From Flavobacterium omnivorum (GTDB taxonomy: Bacteria; Bacteroidota; Bacteroidia; Flavobacteriales; Flavobacteriaceae), in assembly GCF_900099915.1 (NCBI RefSeq), contig NZ_FNDB01000002.1, forward strand, positions 39,910 through 103,909: 64,000 nt of DNA, written 5' to 3'. Shown here piece after piece: positions 1-8,002 of this stretch. The notes beneath the pieces are model-generated. The model had not been told where the DNA came from. It searched no databases and saw only the letters and a list, made by a program, of their open reading frames with translations. The translations under genes were made by a program, and so were the position numbers. Numbering within the stretch: position 1 is the stretch's first letter; every line of letters starts with the position of its first letter.

Positions 1-119
1 TTTAAATTATTGAAGTTTTCTTTTAAAGTCTTTAACTTCTTCTTGGACCGCGGCTGCGCAGCCTATCTTAAATTCTTTTCTTTTATATTTGCAACTACAA
101 AATAGTCAGAATACTAAAA

Positions 120-2513
120 TCAATTTCCAATTCTGTTTTTCTCTTCTTGATTCCCAACGCTTCGTTGCCTTACATTTATTTTATCACTTCCAAACTTGTA
201 AGAAACAGAAATACGAAAAGATTGTGTATCGTAATATTGTCTAAAAGACTGATTAACATCTAGTGATCTGTTGTAAATCGTATACTGGTTCGTTTTTAGA
301 AAGTCATCGATGACAAATGATAATTGCAGTTTTTTGTTTAACATAGCGTATTTAATAGCTATGTTTAAATTGGAGTAGGAGGAAATATTAGACTCTCCAT
401 AACTTGTGGGGAAACTATAACTGTAAGCTAGTTGCCCGGTAAATGTCTTGCTTTTATTGAGTACAAAACTATTTGTTGTTGATACATAGCTTCCCCAACC
501 TGAATATTTGGGTTCCAAATATTCAGAATAAACATTGTTTTCTGAGTAAAATACCCCAGCATTGTTGATTGAATTCCACCATGTAAAAAAGTCAAACGTC
601 AGTGTTTCATCTAAACCTATAAAATTAGTCGTAAAATAATTCCGTCGTATGAATCTTTGAATTCTATTTATTTCGTCATGGACAGTAAGTTGACCAAAAC
701 CATTTTCAGTTTTAGAAAATGAAAGTGTAGAAACTAATAATTGTTTGAAGTTGTGCGAAAATTCTAGATTATGTGAAAATGAAGGTTGCAAAAAAGGATT
801 ACCCTCCTCATAAGAATTGGAATTGATATACCATCTAGCAGGATTCAGATCAGAATAGGAAGGCCTATTTATTCTGCGGGAATAATTGGCCGAAAAAGTG
901 TTGTCTTCATTGCTCTTATAGGAAGAATATAAAGTTGGAAAAAATTTATAATAATTGTATCTCTTTGTGCTTTGAGTAGTTTGTAAAAAACCGGTTGTTT
1001 GCACAAATTCTGTTCTTAATCCTAATTTTAATTCCCACTTTTCTCCAAGTTTTTTGCTTGAGGAAAAATAGAGTGCCTGATTATTCTCTTTGTATTTAAA
1101 AACATTTACCTGGGTTGAATTAATTATATAAACTCCGTTGTTGTTATCATAACTTAATATTTCCACATCACTATTACTGTTTGTAGCACTTATTTTTGCA
1201 CCAAAATTTATACTTGCCCACTCGTGCGGCATCTCAAAATCAATATCCGTAGAAAAATTACTTATTTTTTGATTATTTCCATTTTCATTATATTGTCTTT
1301 CAGTGATTAAATCTATATAATTATTATTTTCGTTTTGAAAAGTGTTCGCTTTGTTAGAACCGTAAGTAAAATAATCCGTATTGATTGTATATTTTTTACC
1401 TATACTATCGAGTTTAGTTGTTAAATTCAAATTTAAGGAATGGTTGTCGATATTTCTGTCTGTAAAACCGCTAGAATTTAAATAACGATCCAAAGAGTTC
1501 GTTTGATTGTTATATATATTACTTAAGTTATTGTCATTTACATTAGATCTATTAATACTCCCTAAATATTGAACCCCGAATTTTGATTTATTCGTTAAGT
1601 CATAAGTAAGCCCAATTAATGAACTGAAAACATTTTGACTAGTTTTGTGAACTACTTCGTTTTTCCATTTTTCTAGTGGATATTTATATGTTACATCATT
1701 GGTGTAAATACTTTTTCCGTTTCTTTCGGATAAATCCAAAACTAACCCAAATTTATTTTTTTGATAGGATAAATTTCCGCCAGTAGTCCCAGTTGCATAC
1801 GTCGCCTGTTTGTAGTTAGCTCTTGTAGTAGCACTCCAACTATCTTTTTTTGCTTTTTTTAATTTAATGTTTATCAATCCACTATTGCCCTCCGCGCTAT
1901 ATTTTGCAGGTGGAGCGGTTATCACCTCAATACTTTTTATAATATCCGACGAGATGGTTTTCAAATAATTTACTAAATCATCTCCAGAGAGCAGTATCAT
2001 TCTATCATCCACCATTACGCCCATGCCACTTTTGCCAATCATTTTTATGGCATCATTTTGCACTTTTATTCCCGGTGTCACTTTCAATGCATCGATAGCA
2101 TCACCGCCAGCTGCAGCAACAGAATTCTCAACATTGAATACCAATCTATCTACTTTTCTTTCTATGAGTTTCTTTTTGCCCTGCACGACAACCTCAGCCA
2201 GCACTTCATTCCTTTGACTAATTTTTATGTTTCCCAAATCGAAATCTTGGGTTAAATCTATTTTTGAATTATATAATGTCTTTCCGAATTGTCTTATTTG
2301 TAAAAGATAGTTACCTTTTGTTATTGTTAATACAAATTCCCCTTTAGAATTAGTCAACTCACTTTTTTGAGCGATTGAATCTTTATTTATCAACAAAACT
2401 TCTGCTAAGTCAATAGGATTGTTTTCATAGTTGAAAACTTTACCAGTTACTTTTATCTGTGAAAACGAAACAGAACTATAAATAAGAACTAAGGCAATAA
2501 TAATTTTTTTCAT
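120..2513 (-). CDS. Outer-membrane beta-barrel receptor-like protein (OMP_b-brl_3 family)
   Basis: A 797-residue outer-membrane protein. I start it at the Met that opens a clear signal peptide (MKKIIIALVLIYSSVSFSQ); an in-frame upstream Met would put 18 extra residues before it. After the signal comes a carboxypeptidase-regulatory-like beta domain (about 20-105), then a TonB plug-like domain (about 115-215, with VDDRMILLSGDDL), then a long Tyr/Asn-rich stretch of alternating beta strands ending the barrel. Proteins of this family resemble TonB-dependent receptors; the ligand is unknown. It is divergent from the LanB operon, and its upstream region carries the same 19-bp motif as the RiPP precursor gene. 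I infer that it is a receptor or importer linked to the peptide, for example for self-sensing. It could also be an unrelated nutrient receptor. Confidence 0.85.
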   Translation of the reverse strand: MKKIIIALVLIYSSVSFSQIKVTGKVFNYENNPIDLAEVLLINKDSIAQKSELTNSKGEFVLTITKGNYLLQIRQFGKTLYNSKIDLTQDFDLGNIKISQRNEVLAEVVVQGKKKLIERKVDRLVFNVENSVAAAGGDAIDALKVTPGIKVQNDAIKMIGKSGMGVMVDDRMILLSGDDLVNYLKTISSDIIKSIEVITAPPAKYSAEGNSGLINIKLKKAKKDSWSATTRANYKQATYATGTTGGNLSYQKNKFGLVLDLSERNGKSIYTNDVTYKYPLEKWKNEVVHKTSQNVFSSLIGLTYDLTNKSKFGVQYLGSINRSNVNDNNLSNIYNNQTNSLDRYLNSSGFTDRNIDNHSLNLNLTTKLDSIGKKYTINTDYFTYGSNKANTFQNENNNYIDLITERQYNENGNNQKISNFSTDIDFEMPHEWASINFGAKISATNSNSDVEILSYDNNNGVYIINSTQVNVFKYKENNQALYFSSSKKLGEKWELKLGLRTEFVQTTGFLQTTQSTKRYNYYKFFPTLYSSYKSNEDNTFSANYSRRINRPSYSDLNPARWYINSNSYEEGNPFLQPSFSHNLEFSHNFKQLLVSTLSFSKTENGFGQLTVHDEINRIQRFIRRNYFTTNFIGLDETLTFDFFTWWNSINNAGVFYSENNVYSEYLEPKYSGWGSYVSTTNSFVLNKSKTFTGQLAYSYSFPTSYGESNISSYSNLNIAIKYAMLNKKLQLSFVIDDFLKTNQYTIYNRSLDVNQSFRQYYDTQSFRISVSYKFGSDKINVRQRSVGNQEEKNRIGN

Positions 2514-2540
2514 TGAAATAATAATTTGATTTTCTAAAAC

Positions 2541-2548
2541 CAAAACTA
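2541..2548 (-). promoter_or_regulatory. Predicted -7 box (TAGTTTTG) of the receptor gene
   Basis: Read on the minus strand this is TAGTTTTG, matching the Bacteroidetes TAnnTTTG element, 27 nt before the start codon. It lies exactly 29 nt downstream of the 19-bp motif at 2578-2596. The spacing is identical at the RiPP precursor promoter. No good -33 box sits at the usual distance, which suits an activator-dependent promoter. Confidence 0.6.
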
Positions 2549-2577
2549 GCCGAAAGACTATATTCAAACAAACGACA

Positions 2578-2619
2578 GTAGTCTAGATTTATAAATACAG
2601 AGTCTGAATTTATAAATTC
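2578..2619 (-). promoter_or_regulatory. Predicted activator site, receptor copy (19-bp motif plus degenerate second half-site)
   Basis: On the minus strand 2596-2578 reads ATTTATAAATCTAGACTAC, identical over 19 bp to 7685-7703 upstream of the precursor peptide. A second, degenerate copy (on the plus strand GTCTGAATTTATAAATTC at 2602-2619) is offset by 21 bp, two helical turns, as is typical of AraC-family direct half-sites. The proposed binder, one of the two TPR/AraC regulators of the cluster, is inference. Confidence 0.65.
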
Positions 2620-2781
2620 TTCAAAAACACTCCTGTAATCAACTGATTTTTAAAAACATTATAAAATTATTTTTTTTTAAGGGTTTCACAGGTGTTTTAC
2701 GGAAAATAGGAATTAATTTGTAAAATAATTAACTAATTTTGGCACATACACTCTTACAAGACAACATTTTTTATTCTTTCT

Positions 2782-5073
2782 ATGTCAAAATCAAAAATAA
2801 GTTATTGTTCCTTTTCTTCCTTTATAATAAGGACCCCAGCTTATCCTATTGATTTTTATAAAAATCTCACAAAAGGACTATTTATTGAGTCAGATGCAAT
2901 AAAAGAAATACTGAAAAACACTCCAATAAATGAAGGCCTGTTTTTGGCATCGCCTGAATTGTATGCCGAAATCCAAAAATGGATTATACAAGAAGATTAT
3001 CCTGTTGAAAAATCAAATAAAATTAAACTATCGGGATTAAAATACCTTTTCCGGATGTCCACCAGGTGCACTCCTTTTGGACTTTTTGCTGCTTGTGGTG
3101 CGGGTAAACTGGCTAATGAAACGATTATCAACATCGATAAAGAAAAAAGCTTTCATAGAAAAACCCGTTTCGACATGCAGTTCCTTACTAATTTGGCCAG
3201 TGAATTAACCGCAAATCTAACTATCCAAAACCAAATCCTTTTTTATCCCAATTCGACACTTTATCATTTAGGTAACTTTTATAGATATGTGGAGTATACT
3301 TTACATCAAAATAAACGTAAGTATTCTCTTGAAGCATTAAAACGAACGGATTATTTAGATTTGGTATTACTGAAATCCATTGCCGGTGCTAGCAAAAAAG
3401 AATTGACAACTGTTTTGGTTTCTGACGAAATAACCAAAAATGATGCGAATACCTTTATCGAAGAATTGATAACCAATCAAATCTTGGTTTCAGAATTAGA
3501 GCTTACGCTGACAAGCCCATCCAAAAAAAAACTCTCCCTCCTTAACCCCTCTCCGGAGGATTGCTTCGCTGCTCGCAATGACAGAGAAACCAGTTCTGAA
3601 AATAAAACGAATGGTTATAGTTTGGAATTGGATGATTTAAATAAACAATTATTTGAAATTGATACTAAATTTGACAACCCAATTTCTTGTTATGAAGACA
3701 TAATAGAAACTGTTGCAAAAACAAACATTCCTTTTGATAAAAAGTATTTGCTTCAAACTGATTTATTTCTGGATTCTAACGATTTTCAACTGGACAAGAA
3801 ATATACCTCGGAATTGCTTAAAGCAATAGATGTTTTGAATAAAATTTCTGAAAAACCAAAAAATACTCTATTAGAAAATTTTAAAAAAGCTTTTGTTGAA
3901 CGATATGAAAGTGAATCTATTCCATTAGTTAAAGCACTCGATGTAGAAACAGGAATTGGTTATTTACAACATAATGATAGTTTTGATGTTACACCATTAT
4001 TAGATAGTATAGGAATAAGTCAAAAAAACGAAACTCATAATCATCAAATAAGCTTGAATAAAGCGGAGAAAATTATCTACAAAAAATTGCAATATGCCTT
4101 GCAAAATAATGACCACTCAATTGAATTAAAACAATCTGACTTTAATAATAATGATTTTTCAGGACAAAATTTACCTGCTACTTTTTCGTGTCTTTTTGAA
4201 ATTGTTGAAGAACAAGGAAAAGAATGGATCATAATTCAAAGCATTGGCGGTTCAAGTGCTGCCAATCTATTGGCTCGGTTTTGCTATGGAGATCCTGGAA
4301 TAAATGATTTAGCAAATGAAATTACCCAATACGAATCGGAAAATTATTCCGATAAAATCTTAGCTGAAATAGTTCACTTGCCAGAAGCAAGAACTGGAAA
4401 TGTTTTACGTAGACCCAGTTTTAGGGCTTTTGAAATACCTTATTTAGGACAATCTAGTTTACCTGTTTCAAACCAAATAAATATTGAAGATTTAGTACTA
4501 TTTATGAAAAATGACCGCTTAGTTTTGTGGAGCAAAAAACATGATAAAGAGGTTATACCCAGATTGACTAATGCGCACAATTATTCCTATAATGCGTTGC
4601 CCATTTACCATTTTTTGTGTGATATGCAATTTGAAAATTGTAAATCGGGAATAGGGTTTAATTGGGACAACTTGGAAATTTTTTTTGATTATTTTCCTAG
4701 AGTGACTATTGGGAATTGTATTGTATCAAAAGCCAAATGGGTATTTAACAAAGAAAAACATCCTGAATTTTTTAAAGTTTTGACAAAAAAAGAAATAATT
4801 TACGACAAAAATATTTTTAGTTTTGCGACACATATTCTTTCTTTTGAGGATAATGAACTTTTACCTCAATATGTTTCGCTGGCAGATGGAGATAATGCAC
4901 TGATAATTAATCTAGAGAATAGTACTTGTATTGAAATGCTAGTTGAAACTGTTAAAAATAGATCGCAATTTGTTTTGGAAGAATTCTTATTTCCTTCAAG
5001 CAAAGTGGTTACCGGAAAAACAGATTGTTATGCAAATCAATTTATTGTAGGAATGAAAAGGGATAAGAAGTAA
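2782..5073 (+). CDS. Lantibiotic dehydratase N-terminal half (LanB glutamylation domain)
   Basis: A 763-residue protein of the Lant_dehydr_N family. In class I lanthipeptides and thiopeptides this domain transfers glutamate from glutamyl-tRNA to Ser/Thr of the precursor, the first step of dehydration. The N-terminus (FIIRTPAYPIDFYKNL) and the RCTPFGLFAACGAGK segment near residue 100 are typical. The elimination domain is not fused; it is the next gene, 7 nt downstream, so LanB is split as in thiopeptide and pinensin-type systems. Residues about 251-273 are encoded by an intruding repeat-like sequence (see 3559-3583) that keeps the frame. It is the first gene of an operon with the elimination protein and a TPR/AraC regulator. 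The substrate is presumably the 45-residue peptide at 7766. A LanB-like peptide aminoacyl-tRNA ligase is less likely because an elimination partner is present. Confidence 0.88.
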   Translation: MSKSKISYCSFSSFIIRTPAYPIDFYKNLTKGLFIESDAIKEILKNTPINEGLFLASPELYAEIQKWIIQEDYPVEKSNKIKLSGLKYLFRMSTRCTPFGLFAACGAGKLANETIINIDKEKSFHRKTRFDMQFLTNLASELTANLTIQNQILFYPNSTLYHLGNFYRYVEYTLHQNKRKYSLEALKRTDYLDLVLLKSIAGASKKELTTVLVSDEITKNDANTFIEELITNQILVSELELTLTSPSKKKLSLLNPSPEDCFAARNDRETSSENKTNGYSLELDDLNKQLFEIDTKFDNPISCYEDIIETVAKTNIPFDKKYLLQTDLFLDSNDFQLDKKYTSELLKAIDVLNKISEKPKNTLLENFKKAFVERYESESIPLVKALDVETGIGYLQHNDSFDVTPLLDSIGISQKNETHNHQISLNKAEKIIYKKLQYALQNNDHSIELKQSDFNNNDFSGQNLPATFSCLFEIVEEQGKEWIIIQSIGGSSAANLLARFCYGDPGINDLANEITQYESENYSDKILAEIVHLPEARTGNVLRRPSFRAFEIPYLGQSSLPVSNQINIEDLVLFMKNDRLVLWSKKHDKEVIPRLTNAHNYSYNALPIYHFLCDMQFENCKSGIGFNWDNLEIFFDYFPRVTIGNCIVSKAKWVFNKEKHPEFFKVLTKKEIIYDKNIFSFATHILSFEDNELLPQYVSLADGDNALIINLENSTCIEMLVETVKNRSQFVLEEFLFPSSKVVTGKTDCYANQFIVGMKRDKK
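3559..3583 (+). repeat. Dispersed repeat fragment inside the LanB reading frame
   Basis: GATTGCTTCGCTGCTCGC followed by AATGACA matches, at 22 of 25 positions, three intergenic copies at 57893, 59712 and 59821 (GATTGTTTCGTTCCTCGC...). It is read through in frame as DCFAARND, within a stretch unlike the rest of the protein. It looks like an in-frame repeat insertion tolerated in a loop. Confidence 0.6.
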
Positions 5074-5080
5074 TGATAAA

Positions 5081-5950
5081 ATGAAAGAAATAAAAAGAAC
5101 TTTTATTCTGGGAGAGGAATGGCTTTATTATAAAATTTATTGTGGGAGTTACTCTGCGGATGCTGTTTTGATTGAAAGTATATTACCAATCGTTAAGGAG
5201 CTACAAGAAAGGAAGCTTATCGATCATTGGTTTTTTATCCGTTATAATGATCCTAAAAATCATTTGAGAGTGCGTTTTCATTTGACTAATGTAGATAATC
5301 TTCAAGAAATCATAAAATTAATGCAACTCTATTTCGGTAAGTTGGTTGAAAAAGATATCGTTTATGACATAGCAACGGCAACCTATAAAAGAGAAATAGA
5401 ACGATATGGTAAAACAATCATAACAGCAGTTGAAAAATTGTTTTATTACCACAGTGAGAAAATATTACAACTTATTGAGAACACCACTCCGGAAGATGAT
5501 GAAATAGCCAGAATATTTGCTACTTTGCAAATGATAGATGATTTATTGGAAGAATTCGAGATATCTTTGACTCATCGACAAGAGTTTATACATAGTATGC
5601 AATTGCAATTCAAAGAAGAACATAATATAGGAAAGGACAATACAAAAAAACTAGACCAGCTGTATAGAAATTATAGAATGGAGATTTCATTGTTTATTAC
5701 AGAAAAACAAGAACCATTATATTTAGAAGGACTCCTTGAAATAATAAAGACGAGAGAAGAGGAAACCAAAATAATAAAAACTATTTTGAGTAAAATTAAA
5801 GAAAACAGCACTATTACCTCACTTGATTTGACTGCCTCACTCATTCACATGAACATCAATAGAACATTTAGATCTAAACAAAGACAATATGAAATGTTAT
5901 GTTATGATTTCATGAACCGATATTACAAAACCAGACTAGCCAGAAAATGA
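5081..5950 (+). CDS. LanB elimination domain protein (SpaB_C / thiopeptide-type)
   Basis: A 289-residue protein of the SpaB C-terminal family (often called thiopeptide-type bacteriocin biosynthesis protein). It removes glutamate from glutamylated Ser/Thr to give dehydroalanine or dehydrobutyrine. The family hallmarks are visible: the N-terminal EEWLYYKIYCG segment, then IDHWFFIRYNDPKNHLRVRFH at about residues 48-68, and YKREIERYG at about 107-115, which holds conserved residues of the active-site region. The C-terminus ends in the usual MNINRTF...YDFMNRYYKTR helix. It starts 7 nt after the glutamylation gene and overlaps the next start by 4 nt, so the three are probably co-translated. Its presence suggests that full dehydration is performed. 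Confidence 0.88.
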   Translation: MKEIKRTFILGEEWLYYKIYCGSYSADAVLIESILPIVKELQERKLIDHWFFIRYNDPKNHLRVRFHLTNVDNLQEIIKLMQLYFGKLVEKDIVYDIATATYKREIERYGKTIITAVEKLFYYHSEKILQLIENTTPEDDEIARIFATLQMIDDLLEEFEISLTHRQEFIHSMQLQFKEEHNIGKDNTKKLDQLYRNYRMEISLFITEKQEPLYLEGLLEIIKTREEETKIIKTILSKIKENSTITSLDLTASLIHMNINRTFRSKQRQYEMLCYDFMNRYYKTRLARK

Positions 5951-7635
5951 AAAATTCGATTATAATTATTTTATTATTGATTACGACAACTCTTTTTTCT
6001 CAAAAAAAAGAAAATTTTATCATTCCAGATTCTTTAAAAAAAATGTCTTTTGAAGACTTGGAGAAGCGTTTTGACAATTCTCTTTTTAATAAAAAAATCC
6101 TTGCTATTTATGCTAAAACCTATTATAAAAAATCTAAATTACAAAACGACGAAATACTAATCGCAAATGGAATGTATATGGCTGCTTATGTTGCTGTAAA
6201 TGACGTAATTTCATTACAATATGCCGATTCCATCATAGCATTAACCAAAAAAGGTAATGATTTAAAATATCCAGCTAAAGGGTACATATTTAAGAGTAAT
6301 ATTTTTTTTACTAAAGATCAGTTAGACAATGCATTATATAACATTTTAGAAGCCAAAAAATATTCCAATAAAGCAGGAAATGCAGAACAGAAAATATTGA
6401 TAAAACAACAAATAGGTTTAATTAAAATAGAATTAGGCAAACCCAAAGAAGCATTACCTTTGATTTTAGAGAATTATGACTATTTTAAATTAAAACATAT
6501 AAACTCTCCTGAATTTATATATTCTGCTTGGATATTATCCGATATATATAATCGATTAGAAAAACCCAACATTTCTTTATTTTACATAAATATTATTTTA
6601 AGAGATATTAAAAAAGATAATCGTTATTATAAGTATTTCTTAATGAATAAAGGAGTTTCCTATCATTTAAAAAAACATTACCCTAAAAGCAATGAATTAT
6701 TAGATCAATCAATATTGTTGTTAAAGAATGATAAATTGAATCTAGCAATCAGTTATTATTATAGAGGAGAAAACGTTTTGCAAGGTGAAAAAAATATACT
6801 TAAATCTAAACAATATTTTGAAAAAGTTGATTCGATATTGATTACTACAGATGAATTTACAACTCTTTTACGAAATAATTACATCAACTTAATTCAAATC
6901 ACTAAGAAGTTAAAAGAAGACAAACAACAATTGTATTATTTGAATCGATTGATTGAAATAGATAAGAGATTAAATAATAACAATATTGTTTTATCTGAAA
7001 ATATCAATCACAATTATGACACTCCACTTTTATTATCTGAAAAAGAAAAGGTTATTGTTAAAATAAATCAAGAAAAATACATCTACATTATTATTGGGTT
7101 TATTGTTTTTGCTGGTTTAGTTTTTTCACTCTATTGTTTAGTAAAAACTAAAAGAGAAAAACAACTTTATGAAAAAAGATTTCGTGAATTGATGGAGCAA
7201 CCGATAAATGAAGTAATACCAGACAACATAATAGCGGAAGAAAACAAAACCAAATTGTTTGTAGATTTGCCAATAGTGATTGTAAAAGAATTATTAATAA
7301 AGTTGGCAATATTTGAAGAAGAACATGGCTATTTGGAATTGAATTTAAAATTAAATGATCTTAGCAAACGGTTGAATACGAATAGTAGCTACTTGTCTAA
7401 AACCATAAACCATTATAAGGGTAAAAACTTTACCCAATACCTTAACGATTTAAGAATTACTTATATAATAAACAAATTGAAAGTAGATAAAAAAATTAGA
7501 AAATATACGATAAAGGCCATAGCCGAAGAAGTAGGTTTTAGTAATTCTGAGTCATTTGCTAAGGCTTTTTTTAATAAAACGGGACTACAACCCTCCTATT
7601 TTATAAAAAAAATTGAGGATAATAATGAAATTTAA
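5947..7635 (+). CDS. Membrane-spanning TPR / AraC-type transcriptional regulator
   Basis: A 562-residue one-component regulator. It has a signal peptide (MKNSIIIILLLITTTLFSQ), a long helical TPR-like region (about 35-360), one transmembrane helix (about 376-398, YIYIIIGFIVFAGLVFSLYCLV) and a cytoplasmic AraC helix-turn-helix domain (about 440-558, with LSKRLNTNSSYLSKTIN and IAEEVGFSNSESFAKAFFNKTG). This layout places the sensor in the periplasm and the DNA-binding part in the cytoplasm. The ATG overlaps the stop of the elimination gene (ATGA), so it is made with the modification enzymes. A paralogue of the same architecture closes the cluster at 13703. I infer that it activates the precursor and receptor promoters through the shared 19-bp motif. 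The signal may be the mature peptide. Confidence 0.85.
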   Translation: MKNSIIIILLLITTTLFSQKKENFIIPDSLKKMSFEDLEKRFDNSLFNKKILAIYAKTYYKKSKLQNDEILIANGMYMAAYVAVNDVISLQYADSIIALTKKGNDLKYPAKGYIFKSNIFFTKDQLDNALYNILEAKKYSNKAGNAEQKILIKQQIGLIKIELGKPKEALPLILENYDYFKLKHINSPEFIYSAWILSDIYNRLEKPNISLFYINIILRDIKKDNRYYKYFLMNKGVSYHLKKHYPKSNELLDQSILLLKNDKLNLAISYYYRGENVLQGEKNILKSKQYFEKVDSILITTDEFTTLLRNNYINLIQITKKLKEDKQQLYYLNRLIEIDKRLNNNNIVLSENINHNYDTPLLLSEKEKVIVKINQEKYIYIIIGFIVFAGLVFSLYCLVKTKREKQLYEKRFRELMEQPINEVIPDNIIAEENKTKLFVDLPIVIVKELLIKLAIFEEEHGYLELNLKLNDLSKRLNTNSSYLSKTINHYKGKNFTQYLNDLRITYIINKLKVDKKIRKYTIKAIAEEVGFSNSESFAKAFFNKTGLQPSYFIKKIEDNNEI

Positions 7636-7684
7636 TTTTTTTAACGTATTGAAATTAAAGTACATACTGTTATTTTAAATCGAA

Positions 7685-7703
7685 ATTTATAAATCTAGAC
7701 TAC
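7685..7703 (+). promoter_or_regulatory. Predicted activator site, precursor copy (19-bp motif)
   Basis: ATTTATAAATCTAGACTAC, an exact 19-bp match to the minus strand at 2596-2578. It ends 29 nt before the TACATTCG box, the same spacing as at the receptor gene, and 63 nt before the start codon (65 nt at the receptor). Confidence 0.65.
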
Positions 7704-7732
7704 GGTTATTTTTTTATGAATAAGTAGCTCCT

Positions 7733-7740
7733 TACATTCG
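7733..7740 (+). promoter_or_regulatory. Predicted -7 box (TACATTCG) of the precursor gene
   Basis: TACATTCG fits TAnnTTYG and lies 26 nt before the ATG of the precursor peptide. No TTTG box is found near -33; the upstream side is a T-rich run and the shared motif, consistent with positive control. The gene therefore probably has its own promoter, separate from the LanB operon. Confidence 0.55.
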
Positions 7741-7765
7741 CCCAAATTTAATTTAAAAACAAATC

Positions 7766-7903
7766 ATGAAAAAAAAGGCAATTAAAACCGAAAAAAAATT
7801 ATCGTTAGAAAAATTTAAAGTAGCTGAATTAAAAAATCCCAAAATGATTATTGGGGGAGACCCAATTGATATAAAAACAATTACTACTCATGTTAATATA
7901 TAA
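7766..7903 (+). CDS. RiPP precursor peptide with GG leader (LanB substrate)
   Basis: A 45-residue peptide too short for usual ORF cut-offs. The leader is Lys-rich and holds KLSLEKFKVAEL followed by KNPKMIIGG (double glycine at 30-31), the pattern of Bacteroidetes natural-product precursors of the GG type. The predicted 14-residue core is DPIDIKTITTHVNI. It has three Thr, one Pro, no Ser and, notably, no Cys, so lanthionine rings cannot form within it. The C39 domain of the downstream exporter is expected to cut after GG. The gene lies between the modification operon and the protease/export genes, with its own promoter. What I see is the leader and the context. That Thr38, Thr40 and Thr41 are dehydrated is inference. 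Confidence 0.85.
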   Translation: MKKKAIKTEKKLSLEKFKVAELKNPKMIIGGDPIDIKTITTHVNI

Positions 7904-8002
7904 AGATATTTGTCTAAATAATTTTCATTGTAAAACAACCACTTTGTTAGGATTAACATACTGAAATTAATAAAACCTAATCACAAATAATACAAATCAA
8001 TT

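Noticed and set aside
1..119. Possible end of a neighbouring gene and a GGCTGCGCAGCC palindrome (52-63)
   Set aside because: No frame gives a convincing protein; the palindrome is short and single. Nothing can be assigned in this edge fragment.
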